Shown piece after piece: positions 46,101 to 56,971 of a stretch of 64,000 nucleotides of DNA. The stretch spans positions 1,548,430 to 1,612,429 of the forward strand of contig OZ024791.1 in assembly GCA_964017065.1 (NCBI GenBank), in the 5' to 3' direction. Position 1 is the stretch's first letter. The number at the start of each line of letters is the position of its first letter. Position numbers and translations under genes: made by a program. The DNA is from Haliclona indistincta (taxonomy: Eukaryota; Porifera; Demospongiae; Haplosclerida; Chalinidae). The notes under the pieces are model-generated. The model did no database searches. It saw nothing but the letters and a program-made list of their open reading frames with translations, and was not told the origin of the DNA.

Positions 46101-46726
46101 CATTCTCCATTGGTCTGCTTCTGCCTCCTCTCATTCTGCGAACAAGACTCAGCATCATGCTAAAGCCACTACTCGATGCTTTCTGGAACCCATTCAAACC
46201 AAAGTTTCGATTCTGGATTGGACTAAGAGCCATATTACGCATAATACCATTTTGCTTTGCCGTCCTTATTCCGCCTCCTGATAACTCATTTTGGCTTGCC
46301 ATTTTTCTAGTGGCACTCCTGCTGTTTCATTGGTATTTTCAACCATTTATAGGCAAATGGCAGAATTTTCTTGATTTGTTTTTCTATCTCAACTTGCTTC
46401 TTTTAGCAGTAGGTACAGTATTCTTCAGTCCAGCACCTTCTAACGATTCCACCCACTATAACATTGCATTTGTTTCTGTTCTTATTGCGCTTGCGTACTT
46501 GATCTTTCTGATAATTGTTGTTCTTCATATCAATATCCGCTTTCCTGTTATTCGAAACACAGCAACTAATCACTTTTACTGGCTAAAGCAGATCCTGAAA
46601 AAGAAGCGCAAGTCCAATGATATGGAAGATGACCACAATGATGATGCCCAGTCGCAAGCACCAATGACTACCTTTTCAGAGCTGCGCGAGCCCTTCCTTG
46701 ACTATGAAGAGAGTGACTTTCTCTAA
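43157..46726 (+). CDS. Receptor-array copy 5: beta-helix ectodomain, multi-TM surface protein (1,189 aa)
   Basis: An intact intronless frame starting MKSVQALLLVLV. The first 130 residues equal those of the other copies. From NAFNLLKESLSVGNYFFGIG the ectodomain is of a different subtype shared with the copy at 62465 (DINNMKVLNVVVQNTPGTGM; GGGFGIGLTQIKFPVNIKI). It lacks the CRFF-type segment and its flanking cysteines before the GGTIYGS motif. The TM core is shared; the last helices and tail are another subtype (IPPPDNSFWLAIFLVALLLF, FSELREPFLDYEESDFL) found also at 57813. One of the conserved cysteine-flanked residues differs: NACCPCSS instead of NACRPCSS. Surface location is predicted; ligand unknown. 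Confidence 0.88.
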   Translation: MKSVQALLLVLVTAASLCPAIAVEVQVLPDLASDCSSLSDNSGDTLSAVNIDTALMNTRSNTTLLLENGCYHINSFTLLQDLSNISLIGSGSETTIVKCQGDVGLAFVNISGLLISDVTITNCRLSGANLKNAFNLLKESLSVGNYFFGIGIFIVDINNMKVLNVVVQNTPGTGMVAINLMGESDMSNVTFTNNGILGYVGGGLYIHYADYHNYIPTILPKLTITSSVFKWNCNTAYFGGGFGIGLTQIKFPVNIKIVSATSESNTSPQGAGAAVTYYKGISNNSVTISSSIFQKNRADIFKGIGGGLAVTLNFNNYTLDVTPNEILSNTVNVEHTIIAENKAALFAGVAVSSLNSQLTTKSNQNRVTFKSCMFLKNRSPTGAAFGAQSTVFSGRDPEVSITFDTVIVEGNDASSFSDEEKLQAGITEETSVAALSSVNLCIRGKSQFIENNGSALLLTRSIVTIEGNVSFSANNGSGILLLEASYIILQTNSILSFVKNRATSRGGAIFADFRTYIDVSRINDCFLLLGDNITLVFEDNQAPLGGTIYGSILQDCPWAVYPNRTRPSSGVTFLQQLPSVTFKPPPNNYSVVSTDAYSLSADISQPISAVPGKPFHVNITALDRFNHTVPTPISSAHQDMTAPRLQLGLSGYWFLIPDHPVQLTFYGESGSELNTFITVVDSYARVSLSVTFENCPYGFINENLRCVCHTPLLGDINVCDQENFQLQIPPNKWLGNSPTGEFAYASCILDYCKVGTKIISDGDIDSQCEYNRTGRLCASCISNMSVVFGSNACCPCSSAYLASIIMYGVLGIVLVPAICFLGFYISEGYLNSLLFYCNVTSLYSSFFVPSGSLGFFLVKFVNLSLGFDLCFYDGMDTLAKVGIQLLFPAYLFFIMLVIIILAKYSSKISNAGFSAAKTFSTLLLLCYTSVGETCILILAWKTFDLGLNGTYWYADPTIQYGQGFHGFLVFVAVILILVYILPFSIGLLLPPLILRTRLSIMLKPLLDAFWNPFKPKFRFWIGLRAILRIIPFCFAVLIPPPDNSFWLAIFLVALLLFHWYFQPFIGKWQNFLDLFFYLNLLLLAVGTVFFSPAPSNDSTHYNIAFVSVLIALAYLIFLIIVVLHINIRFPVIRNTATNHFYWLKQILKKKRKSNDMEDDHNDDAQSQAPMTTFSELREPFLDYEESDFL

Positions 46727-47624
46727 AACATTTTCATAGCATTGCTATTAGAGCAAGCTGTGTACTAGATTATAGTTGTGATTGCATAGTAGTGGCTGCT
46801 TCTCTGTACTGTATTTAACACATAATTATGCTCTAAATTAGCACTTAATGTTATAGTGTGAATATTATACCCTTTATTTCTTTTTGTTACTTTAAATATA
46901 TCGTAGGCTGCTATGTTTTGCTTAATAATATCCCACCTTCCACATATCCTGATAGCTGTCAATTGCAAACGTTTATGATGCTTGTTATGAATATCTCAGG
47001 TCAATGAATAATTTTAGTGGACATTATTTCGGGTGTACACCTTTGTAGATCAAGCGACCGTAAGATCAAAGGCACTACTCAGTGGTTATATCTCGTATAC
47101 CATGGGCGATAAGAGTATTTCCAGGTGGTGACGTAACCGTAGCAACAAGATGACGTTGTCAAATCCTGTCTTGTCTTGCCTGGTTTTGTGTTACGAGTTA
47201 ACATCAATAAAAAAGTAAGTATGAAAACCAACTGATAAAGTTGTAATAGCAGAAAATTTAAAAGCTCAGCAAGCTTGTGCTATACAGTACTTTCTTGTTT
47301 GTCTAAACACGTCTTGTGAATGTGAGGATGATTCAGATATTGAGGTTTAGGCAAAGACAGTTAGTGAGGCAAAGACAGTTTAATACTTGTATTACATTGT
47401 TAGGTTAGTGTGCAGTGTGGAACATGTGCAGATGATCTCTGACTTGCTCTCTGTGAAGAATGTGCTATTAGCAACAATAATAATAGTAATCATTGTTGAG
47501 TATATTTGTTCAAGCACGATTACACTATAATCATCATAGAATAATTAAATTCACTTAATTTCAACGTTTTTATTTCTCAATATCCCATCATTAAATAAAC
47601 ATCACACGACTGATCCTTGCATCA
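46727..47624. other. Spacer and 5' flank of array copy 6
   Basis: No gene is seen. 46860-47490 occurs in reversed orientation at 58692-60425. 47250-47624 is the conserved 5' flank of the 31995 type, without the mariner-like MITE that copy 5 has. Confidence 0.75.
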
Positions 47625-50498
47625 ATGGAGTCGGTACAGGCTCTGTTGTTAGTGCTGGTAACAGCAGCCTCTCTCTGCCCAGCCATTGCAGTAGAGGTGC
47701 AGGTCTTGCCTGATCTAGCTAGTAACTGCCTAACTTCAAGTGACAACAGTGGAGAAACACTGTCTGCTGTCAACATCGATACTGCTCTAATGAATACTTG
47801 CAATCGCTCCAACACAACTCTACTCTTAGAGAATGGTTGTTACCACATCAACAGCTTCAGACTGCTACAAAATCTCTCTAACATTAGCTTGATTGGATCA
47901 GGATCAGAAACCACCATTGTGAAATGTCAAGGTGATGTGGGACTTGCTTTTGTCAATATCTCAGGACTGTTAATCTCTGACGTGACTATTACCAACTGCA
48001 ATTATTTGGGAAATAACTTGCTTGCTGTTATTGAGCAATCGCTGGGAACAGTATACAGTTTTCCTTATTATACAAATATTGCGATATTTATTGGCGTCAC
48101 TAGTGATTTTCAAGCTCATAACATGATAGTTCGAAACACAACTGGGATGGGTATGATGGCCATCAACTTGATGGGAAAGTCTGATATGAGCAACATGACT
48201 TTTATGAACAATATCAACTCTTGTGGCATTGGTGGAGGACTGTACATTCTTTATGCTGACTATCTCAATCCAGTTGAGACTGTGATACCTCAACTAACCA
48301 TTTCATCGGCTTTGTTTAAGATGAACTACAATAGTTTTAGGAATTTTGGTGGCGGTTTAACTATAACACTAACACAAATCAAGTTTCTTGTTCACATCAA
48401 AGTTATTTCATCTGTATTTGAGAACAACAAGTCACCTTTAGGAGCAGGAACTGCTATAATTTATCGTCAAAGTGTCAGTGGTAGCTCTGTCAATTTGAAC
48501 TCTTCAATGCTTAAAGACAATAAAAATGTGGCCTTTTGTGGAATAGGAGGTCCTGGAGGTGGTGGTGGACTTGCAATAATTCTCAACTTTGATTTTTTTC
48601 CCCCAGGGGCTGATCCATTTTTTCAAAATATTCTACCTTCTTCGATTTTTTATAGCACTATTTTTGTCGAAAACTCTGTAATTGAAGAGAATCAGGCAAA
48701 TTTTTTTGCTGGTGCAAGTATACTTTCTTATAACTCACCTCTTACTACAAACAAAAATCAAAACCGTGTCATCTTCAAGTCATGCAGCTTCCTCAAGAAT
48801 AGATCACCTACTGGTGCAGCTTTTGGTGCCCAGAGTACAGTATTTTCTGGTCTTGAACCAGAGGTATACATTATTTTTGATAATGTAACTGTGAAAGAAA
48901 ATGATGCCTTATCTTTTGATTTGCAAGAAAGCTTACAAGCTGGATCAACTGAGGAGAGATCGGTCGTGGTTCTTAGTTCTGTCAATCTCACTATATCGGG
49001 CAAGTCACAATTTACTAATAACTTGGGTACAGCTTTACAACTAACAAGAAGCGTTGTCACTATCAATGGAGATACAAGTATTGCTGCAAATGAGGGAAGT
49101 GGAATAATCTTATCAGATTCTTCGCGCATCAATATGCAGAGGAGCTCAAATCTTTCCTTTAGCAGAAACAAGGCAACTAGTAAAGGTGGGGCAATATTTG
49201 CTGATCTTAGTTCATTTTCTCGTGATTTTACATTAATTGATGACTGTTTTTTGTACTTTGAAGAAATCAATAGTGCTACTATAGTATTTGAGGACAACCA
49301 GGCACCTGTTGGTGGCACCATATATGGCTCTAGACTAAGCAATTGTCCTTGGGCAGTATATCCTGATCGTACTAAGCCTTCCTCAGGAGTAGCATTTCTC
49401 CAGCAGCTTCCTTCAGTCACTTTCAATCCTTCAGTTCTTGATTCATCAGTTGTTAGTACAGATGCATTTTATTTAGTTCGAAACATATCACAACCTATTT
49501 ACGCCATCCCAGGAAAAGAAATGGCCCTCAATATTACAGCATTTGATCTCTTCAACCAAACTGTGTCAACAACTATAAGCTCTGGTCTATTTAATGACAC
49601 TACTTCACGATCCCGCCTGGGTAACTCAGGAAACTGGTTGCTTATTCCTAATAATACAGTTCTAATAACCTTTTATGGTATGCCTGGAAATGAATTCTCG
49701 GTGATTATTACTGCTATTAACTCATATGCTCATCTGAACCTATCAGTAACTTTTGTGAACTGTACTTACGGATTTGATCTTCGTAATGAGAACCTAAGTT
49801 GTGAATGTGACCTCAACTTACCGTATACTTGTAATCAGCAGAACTTTGAAATACAAGTTCCTTCACACGAGTGGCTAGGAAATAGTCCAACAGGAGGATA
49901 TGCTTATGCTTCTTGTATTCTAGACTACTGTAAAGTGGATACTACGATCATATCTGATGGTGATATTGATTCACAATGTGAACCAGAATACAATCGTGTT
50001 GGTCTATTGTGTGCTAGTTGTAAACCAAACATGAGTGTTGTGTTTGGTAGCAATGCTTGTCGTCCATGCTCCAGTGCCTATCTTGCATCTATCATAATGT
50101 ATAGTGTTCTTGCAATAGTTCTTGTAATGGCCATTTCTTTCTTAGGATTCTCCATATCAGAAGGTTACCTCAACAGTTTACTATTCTACTGCAATGTCAC
50201 AAGCTAGTATTCATCATTCTTTGCTCCAAGTGGTTCTGTAGGATTCTTTTTGGTGAAATTAATTTTGTCAATCTTAGTCTGGGATTCGAACTATGCTTTT
50301 ATGATGGAATGGATACTTTAGCTAAAGTTGGTATTCAGTTACTGTTTCCAGCTTATCTTTTTTTCATCATGCTGGTTATTATCATTCTGGCAAAGTATTC
50401 TTCTAAAATAAGCAATGCTGGTTTTTCAGCTGCAAAGACATTTTCCACATTGCTCCTTCTCTGCTATACTAGTGTAGGTGAGACATGCATACTCATAA
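47625..50498 (+). pseudogene. Receptor-array copy 6, 5' part: stop codon, frameshift and truncation
   Basis: An 860-codon frame runs from the signal peptide through a distinct ectodomain subtype (AVIEQSLGTVYSFPYYTNI; GGPGGGGGLAIILNFDFFPP) and the Cys-rich segment. It reaches a TAG at 50205-50207 in the second TM helix, where paralogues have TTC or TTG. About 55 bp on, a 5-bp insertion (TTAAT within GTGAAATTAATTTTG) shifts the frame. The TM3-TM4 part follows to about 50498, where homology stops at a foldback element. The missing 3' end of a family gene lies at 57813-58568. The copy is inactive in its present form. Confidence 0.9.
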
Positions 50499-50499
50499 T

Positions 50500-50886
50500 T
50501 ACCAGAAAATTAAAAAGATTTCTATCGAAATCAAAAGGATGTAGGGTTGTGAAATCTACCACTGGTCAACAATGTAAACTAACAAGGAACAAGCATGGAA
50601 TGGTAACACGATTGCCTTGCTAACAGACCATAGATCCCTACATCAGTGGCTGCTGTAGTTGACTATAGCTAGTTCAGCTTAGCTTGTTGCTGTTGACTGA
50701 CACCTGACGTGCATTCAGCTTGTGACAGCTTATGTACAGCCACTGATGTAGGGATCTATGGTCTGTTAGCAAGGCAATCGTGTTACCATTCCATGCTTGT
50801 TCCTTGTTAGTTTACATTGTTGACCAGTGGTAGATTTCACAACCCTACATCCTTTTGATTTCGATAGAAATCTTTTTAATTTTCTT
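50500..50886. mobile_element. Foldback element type 1 (complete), left end of the giant palindrome
   Basis: The arms of about 145-170 bp are mutual inverted repeats: AAGATTTCTATCGAAATCAA, AGGATGTAGGG, 'CATGGAATGGTAACACGATT', then ATCCCTACATCAGTGGCTG on the left and the complement on the right. The loop is about 65 bp. The left edge abuts the broken TM4 coding sequence of array copy 6. Confidence 0.92.
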
Positions 50887-52576
50887 GTTTGTGTCCTTTT
50901 TTCTTTTTCAGTGAAGTACAGTTCAATTCAATATCATGCAATTACTGAGCCATCTTTGTTTCCACCATTGGTTTGGTTTTCCTGTTGTTGATGGCTTTTC
51001 TTTATTATTTACAATTTTAAACTTGTAGCTAAATAATTCTTACGCTGTAGATATCAGCTCGCCTACGCATGCATGAATACAGTGCATACGAGCCCCGCCC
51101 ACACTTGTTTACGGCGGTTATAATTATCTGGCAAGGCAGAATGGTGATTCTGCGCTTGCTAGCTTACCGTTCTTCGAAGACTCCAGACAAATATGTGTTC
51201 TCCGTGATCTATACGGCGTGGCGATACTCAAGCTTTTGCTTGGTCACGTGCGCTAACCACAGCTTGGTCACATGCGTATTGCGCAATCACTATAATTATT
51301 AATGGCGTCTAACACTTAGCTGACAATGGATCACGATCGAGAAATCGCGGAATTTATATCGCCGTTGCGCTAAAAACTAAGTTCAAAAGGCACATGCCAG
51401 GAGAATTTCACGACTGTTCGTGGGTGTTTTGGTCTCGGCACTGCTCACGTAAATGTGCTAGGCGAGTGGAAGAAAGAAAGAAAGAAGAAAGAAGAAAACG
51501 AAGATGACGAAACTCGATTTTCACCGTTTCCAGGTTCGTCACTTTAGTAACAATCTCGAGCAATCTCCTTGCTACTGTAAGATGGGGCAACGCCAGATAG
51601 CAGATTTAAGTGTCTTTGGACGTATAAAATTCATCACCAGGCGAAATATCAGCGTTTGAACGCTAATACATTGTATGTAGCCGCCATCTTGTTTTCTCGT
51701 TCAACCCTACATAGGGAGACACTACCGTGTCTCCCTAATATGAACTGCTGACACCAATAATCAGTTTATTAGGTTGAACGGAGAAACAAGATGGCAGCTA
51801 CATACAATGTATTAGCGTTCAAATGCTGATATTTAGCCTGGCGATTAGTTTTATACGTCCAAAGACACTTAGACCTGTTCTCTGGTGTTTTCCCATCTTA
51901 CAGTAGCAAGAAGATTGCTCGAAATTGTTATTAAAGTGACGAACCAGGAAACGGTGAAAATCGACTTTCGTCATCTTCATTCTTCAGCGCGCCTGGCGCC
52001 TTTACGCGAGCAGTGCCGAGACCAAAACACCCACGAACAGTCGTGAAATTCTCCTGGCAGGTGCCCTTTGAATTTAGTTTTTAGCGAAACGACGATATAC
52101 ATTTGACGAGTTCACGATCACGAACAGTTGTCAGCTATTAATGTGTTAGACGCCCTAAATTATTGTGATTACGCAATACGCACGTGACCAATCACACGAA
52201 TTCTAGAAGTAGAGTATCGTCGTAAGGAGCTGGGCGTCTGGAGTCTTCGAAGAACAATTCACTGAGTAAGCTCGTGTAGTATCACCGTTCTGCTGCTTGT
52301 CAGATAGCATCACAGCCCTACCAAATTTTCTAAACCAGAGTGGGCGGGGCTCGTATGCTGTGCATGCAGTGCACTCCTGCAGCATGCATAAATGGTTTCT
52401 GTAGTAATTATGAGCTACAATTTAAAATAAGGCTCACATAATGAAATTATCAACAAAAGCGAACCAAACTAATGGTGGAAACAAAGGGATGCATGCATGA
52501 TCTTGCCGAATTCCAAAAATTTGCAACTTACTGAAAAAGAAAAAAGGACACAAACAAGAAAATTACTAAAAAGCTA

Positions 52577-52960
52577 GATTTCTAACGAAATCAAAAGGAT
52601 GTAGGGATAAAGACATCTGCTATACTGGTCCACAATGTAAACCAACAAGGAACTAGCATGGAATGGTAACACGATTGACTTGCTAACAGACCATAGATCC
52701 CTACATCAGCGGCTGTACATAAGATTTTGATTATACAATATTTTGTCACAAGCTGAATTCAATTCAATGCATATGTCAGGTATCAGTCAACAGCAACTAG
52801 CTGAACTGCTATAGTCAGCCACTGATGTAGGGATCTATGGTCTGTTAGCAAGTCAATCGTGTTACCATTCCATGCTAGTTCCTTGTTGGTTTACATTGTG
52901 GACCAGTAGCAGATTTCTTTATCCCTACATCCTTTTGATTTTGTTAGAAATCTTGTTTAT
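52577..52960. mobile_element. Foldback element type 1 (complete), right end of the giant palindrome
   Basis: Same family and size as 50500-50886. The arms begin AGATTTCTAACGAAATCAAA and end ATCCCTACATCAGCGGCTG before the loop. An AATAAA on the minus strand at its right end could serve the gene at 53114-56971. Confidence 0.92.
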
Positions 52961-53113
52961 TTTTTAAAACAATAAGGATTATAATGATAAAACTATACCT
53001 ACTTCACTGACATGTATATAAAAGAAAGAACTAAACAAAAGAACTAAAGCTCAAAAAGACAATACAATCAGGTATTGGAATTAAAAATCACTGCATTTTG
53101 CATGTGCATGACT

Positions 53114-56100
53114 TCAAGTATCAAACAGTAGTGGTTCTCTTGCTAACAGCACTGGAGAAGAAGACTCATTCTCTTCACAAGGATGGGGATACTCCAGTAC
53201 AAACTGATGCTCTCCTCTATGTGAGCCATATACTATTGATGGTGGGGAACCTGGAGGAGGTCTGTCCTCTTCATCGTCCTCATCTGCTGCCTCCTGAGGC
53301 ACTTCTATATACTCTGGTCTATCTCTAAACCCTACCCTTCTCTTGATCCTCTTGAGGTCAAAGTACCACCAGAAGTGCATTGCCATGGTGACAAGACAGG
53401 CAACAAAGGACAGACAAACAGAGACAATGGTTGCTATTTGATAATCCCTTGATCCAAGAGAAGCAGTAGCCAGACTAACAGTACTCAGGAGTAATATGTT
53501 GAGAAGATAAAATACTTCAAGTGCACTCAGATATGCCTTTGTATACACACCTTTCGTGAAAAACCAAAGTGTTAAAATACTCACTACACAAGCAATGATG
53601 ATGAAAGCATTGACAACAGCCAATCCTCCTGAAGTGAAGGAGAATGTCACAGTGAGAGTCAGTCGTACCATCAAAGTCACTCCTGTCCAGAATCTATATT
53701 TGTCTTTGTAAGGTCCTCCATAAGCATCCAACAGTGGCTTGAACTTACCCACTGGATTCCATCTGTGCTGTGGGATACACTTGTGACTGTATCTCTCCAG
53801 CAGAGGAGCACATAACACTAAAACAGGATAAACCAGTCCAAAGACCAGGACACCACAGGAGACAACTACCAGAATAAGGTGTTTACCACTGCCATACTCA
53901 ATGCTTCCATCTACACTCCACGCTGTCAGTATACTGTCATTGCATGGCAGCTGAGACATGGAAAGAGCAGTAGTGACTGCGGATGTGATGATTTTAGTGT
54001 AGGACATGAGAAACAGTGTAGCTAGTGCTGGGACAGCATGAGAGCCACACAACCTGCAAAGCCACACAGAGTAGCGACATCCCACAATAATACCACCCAT
54101 TAGCAGGAACAGGTAAGCAGGAAAGACAAACTGTAGCCAAGTATTCCAGTAGCCATCCAGTCCATTAAACAAGCACACTTCAATACCCAGGTCAAGGTTC
54201 AGCCATAAGATGAACTGGCTCACCACTGGAACACTACCATTTGGGAAGAAGAAAGCTTCATTGAGCTTCACCATATTAGCATAGAACAGTAGTCCATTGA
54301 TAGTTCCGACAGAGACACTCAAGTTGAGGAACATCAACACAGCCAATAACACTATGCCAGCAAGGGCAAACACTGGCAACAATAAAAGATACCAGTTAGA
54401 GCAAGTACCACAGCGGTTGGATCCCAGCATGATACTAAGGTGAGACTGGCATTGTCCACAAAGTATACCTGTTCTATTGGCCACACACTGACGATCAGGT
54501 GCCATGATGTCAAATGAGACATCGGATTGATTGCAGTAGTCAAAAGGACAATTAGTAGTACCTGTTATACACTGAGTGTTGTTGATGTAGCCAAACCAAC
54601 CGTTGCCTGGTCTCATGAAGTTGAAAGGTGTGGCTGACAAATTGCATTGGACATAGCTAGTATCCAAAAATTGCTCGCATTCACACTGTCCTTTGATCTC
54701 AGTGAAACCAATTGGGCATTCTGAAACGTCCACTCCAATAGACACACCCCAGTCATGTAGTCCACCATCCACTCTGATATCAACCAGTGCTGTTGTTGAG
54801 AATGTGTTCTGCAGGAGAATGTGGAGCTGGAAACATTCAGTGTTTTCATTTTGTCCGTAGTATCGAACTAGTCTTGCATGTTGAGCGGTGACCTTCACAA
54901 CACCAGGACTTGTACCACCATAGTATCCTACTGTTGCTATTGTTGTGTTGATCTCTAGTCCTGGATATGTGTGTATGTGATGGGTCCTATCAGAGCAGTC
55001 TGGTAAGTTGGTCGTGGTGTTACAGAAGCAGACCATGATGGGGTCAGAGGACATAGAGGAGAGTCTGTCAGTGTTACTGAAATTAAGATATTTCGTAAGA
55101 GGAGTGTTAAAGTACCATGAGGGTTCATTGGGATGTCCTACATGAGGTATAACGACCACACGATCATCATAAAATGCACTACAATCCATCAGTATAGCTC
55201 CATACATATCACTCCCTCCTTGCACTGCTCTGTTTCCTGAGAAGATCACTGAACTAGAAGCTCCATAAAGATTCACGGTACAATCTAAATTTGGCATTTG
55301 TGAATTGAATTGTGGCTGTATCACAAGAATTGCTCCGCCATGTTTATCAGCAGTGTTGTTGTACAGTAACAACTCACCACTGACTACAATGCGGGCATCG
55401 TTCATAAGTACAATACCAGCTCCCTGTGTGTTCCTGTTGTTCTGTATTACATTGTGACCAATGAAAATTAATCCACGTGTGCTCTTCAAAATAACAATTC
55501 CAGTCATGTTATTATCAGATATTGAACAGTTACTAATAACACCGCAAGAATATGACGTTAAAATATTCTTCCATAAACATCCTAAATTAATGTCATCACT
55601 TTTGATCATTATAACTGACTGATTTCCTGAGTTGTTTGAGAATGTACAATTGTTGATAATGTATGCTAAGCCACTCACATATAAAAGTGCATTACCACTA
55701 TGACTTCTCTCAATAATACAGTTGTCCATTCTCAATGATTGCGCATCAATAGAATTACCAATACCTTGAATATCACCATCAACAAACACGCCACTTACAA
55801 TTTGTTTAGTAAGTCTCATTATGGTGTTGTTAAAAATGACTTTAGTACAACAGCCCTTGATACTCACTCCATTCAATGACGGTGTTTCTGTGTGTGTGAT
55901 AGTTGAGTTCAGTATAGACAATGATGAATCATGTGAGTTGGAGCCTTGGAAATAAATCTCACTAGCATGAACACCTTCATTTTCCACCAAGCCTGTGTTC
56001 TGAATTATGATTACTACTCGAGTCGTGTCAACAAAGAAATACATACCTCCTGTACCTTGACCAAAATTATGTCCATGAAAGAAAAGACAGTTGCTTATAG

Positions 56101-56971
56101 TAAGTGACACATTACCATTACCAATCATCATTGCACCCAAACCAGCTCCAGATTTTACAAAAAATAATTCAATACCTAATGCTGAGTTGTGTGAGAGCAC
56201 CAGATGACTCAATAGCACTCTTACTGAACCAAATCTAGATAGTGCTTCTATGAATATACCTCCACCTTGTAGAATACCACAACAATTGGTCATATTGGAG
56301 TGTGATAGCTCTAGTGTGTAGCCTGTATTGCTGTACTGAGTATCATAGACAATGCCTACTCCACCACCATACTTGCACTTGTATTGTAAGTAGACATTGA
56401 TATCACACAATGCTGAATGATAGTAGGAGCAGTTGGTGATTATGACATTGTCACAGTTATGGACAAATAGTCCATATCCTTTCATGTGTTGTATTGAATT
56501 CTTGATAAAAAAAAGATTTTCAACAGTATCAAAGTACATCACAGCTTTGTTATCTAGTCCTCCACAGTTGACTATTGTAAGACCTTCAACAGTGATGTTA
56601 TGAGAGGTATCAAAGTAGAACCCTCCTCTCCCTCTGGTGCAGTTGATACTGACAGTAGACTGCATCACAGTCTCCTCAGGTCCTGCTACCGGCCACTGAC
56701 CTTGTCCCTTCAGAGTCAGGTTGGTGACATTACTGATATGTACAAGATCCTCTCTGTCAAAGCTGTGTTCTCCTTCCAAGAAGATGATGGTGGTGTCAGA
56801 GGTGAAGAAAGAGTCTGGCTGGGAGATATAGTAGGAGAGGTTGTGGCATATCTGGTGTTGAGGACATGACTGCTCAGCATCATCAGCTGTGACATAGTAG
56901 ACATCAGTGTTTGTTAAAGCAGTGAGAGGTACAGCCAACAACAGCAGCAACACTAGTAGTGCAGCAGCCAT
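53114..56971 (-). CDS. Distant array paralogue: beta-helix ectodomain, multi-TM surface protein (1,285 aa)
   Basis: An intact intronless frame, antisense to the array. Residues 1-20 are a signal peptide (AAALLVLLLLLAVPLTAL). Residues about 60-650 carry beta-helix-type repeats (ISNVTNLTLKGQGQW, SHNITVEGLTIVNCGG, GGGVGIVYDT, KHGGAILVIQ) with many glycosylation sites. A Cys-rich segment (CECEQFLDTSYVQC; RTGILCGQCQSHLSIMLGSN) leads into TM helices from about residue 860. The loop KPLLDAYGGPYKDKYRFWTG (about 1075) corresponds to KPLLDAFWNPFKPKFRFWIG of the array copies. The C-tail (about 1200-1285) is acidic and proline-rich. Overall identity to the array genes is low outside these motifs, so it belongs to another subfamily. 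It lies between the two halves of the broken copy 6. Function unknown. Confidence 0.88.
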   Translation of the reverse strand: MAAALLVLLLLLAVPLTALTNTDVYYVTADDAEQSCPQHQICHNLSYYISQPDSFFTSDTTIIFLEGEHSFDREDLVHISNVTNLTLKGQGQWPVAGPEETVMQSTVSINCTRGRGGFYFDTSHNITVEGLTIVNCGGLDNKAVMYFDTVENLFFIKNSIQHMKGYGLFVHNCDNVIITNCSYYHSALCDINVYLQYKCKYGGGVGIVYDTQYSNTGYTLELSHSNMTNCCGILQGGGIFIEALSRFGSVRVLLSHLVLSHNSALGIELFFVKSGAGLGAMMIGNGNVSLTISNCLFFHGHNFGQGTGGMYFFVDTTRVVIIIQNTGLVENEGVHASEIYFQGSNSHDSSLSILNSTITHTETPSLNGVSIKGCCTKVIFNNTIMRLTKQIVSGVFVDGDIQGIGNSIDAQSLRMDNCIIERSHSGNALLYVSGLAYIINNCTFSNNSGNQSVIMIKSDDINLGCLWKNILTSYSCGVISNCSISDNNMTGIVILKSTRGLIFIGHNVIQNNRNTQGAGIVLMNDARIVVSGELLLYNNTADKHGGAILVIQPQFNSQMPNLDCTVNLYGASSSVIFSGNRAVQGGSDMYGAILMDCSAFYDDRVVVIPHVGHPNEPSWYFNTPLTKYLNFSNTDRLSSMSSDPIMVCFCNTTTNLPDCSDRTHHIHTYPGLEINTTIATVGYYGGTSPGVVKVTAQHARLVRYYGQNENTECFQLHILLQNTFSTTALVDIRVDGGLHDWGVSIGVDVSECPIGFTEIKGQCECEQFLDTSYVQCNLSATPFNFMRPGNGWFGYINNTQCITGTTNCPFDYCNQSDVSFDIMAPDRQCVANRTGILCGQCQSHLSIMLGSNRCGTCSNWYLLLLPVFALAGIVLLAVLMFLNLSVSVGTINGLLFYANMVKLNEAFFFPNGSVPVVSQFILWLNLDLGIEVCLFNGLDGYWNTWLQFVFPAYLFLLMGGIIVGCRYSVWLCRLCGSHAVPALATLFLMSYTKIITSAVTTALSMSQLPCNDSILTAWSVDGSIEYGSGKHLILVVVSCGVLVFGLVYPVLVLCAPLLERYSHKCIPQHRWNPVGKFKPLLDAYGGPYKDKYRFWTGVTLMVRLTLTVTFSFTSGGLAVVNAFIIIACVVSILTLWFFTKGVYTKAYLSALEVFYLLNILLLSTVSLATASLGSRDYQIATIVSVCLSFVACLVTMAMHFWWYFDLKRIKRRVGFRDRPEYIEVPQEAADEDDEEDRPPPGSPPSIVYGSHRGEHQFVLEYPHPCEENESSSPVLLAREPLLFDT

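Larger units (their letters stand above)
50499..52965. repeat. Giant palindrome, arms about 1.2 kb, with a foldback element at each end
   Basis: The left half (50499-51720) is inverted in the right half (51760-52965). Paired landmarks: 'TTTCTTGTTTGTGTCCTTTT' with its complement near 52545; GAGCCCCGCCCACAC at 51090 with GAGTGGGCGGGGCTC at 52340; GACTGTTCGTGGGTGTTTTG at 51412 with its complement near 52022; TACATTGTATGTAGC near 51668 with its complement near 51798. The centre (about 51700-51775) has a small hairpin GGGAGACACTACCGTGTCTCCC. Arms differ by indels and substitutions, so the palindrome is not newly made. Confidence 0.9.

Noticed and set aside
48758..49426. Long minus-strand frames (150-222 codons) opposite the array ectodomains
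   Set aside because: Antisense shadows; they do not extend to all copies and have no start context or splice logic.
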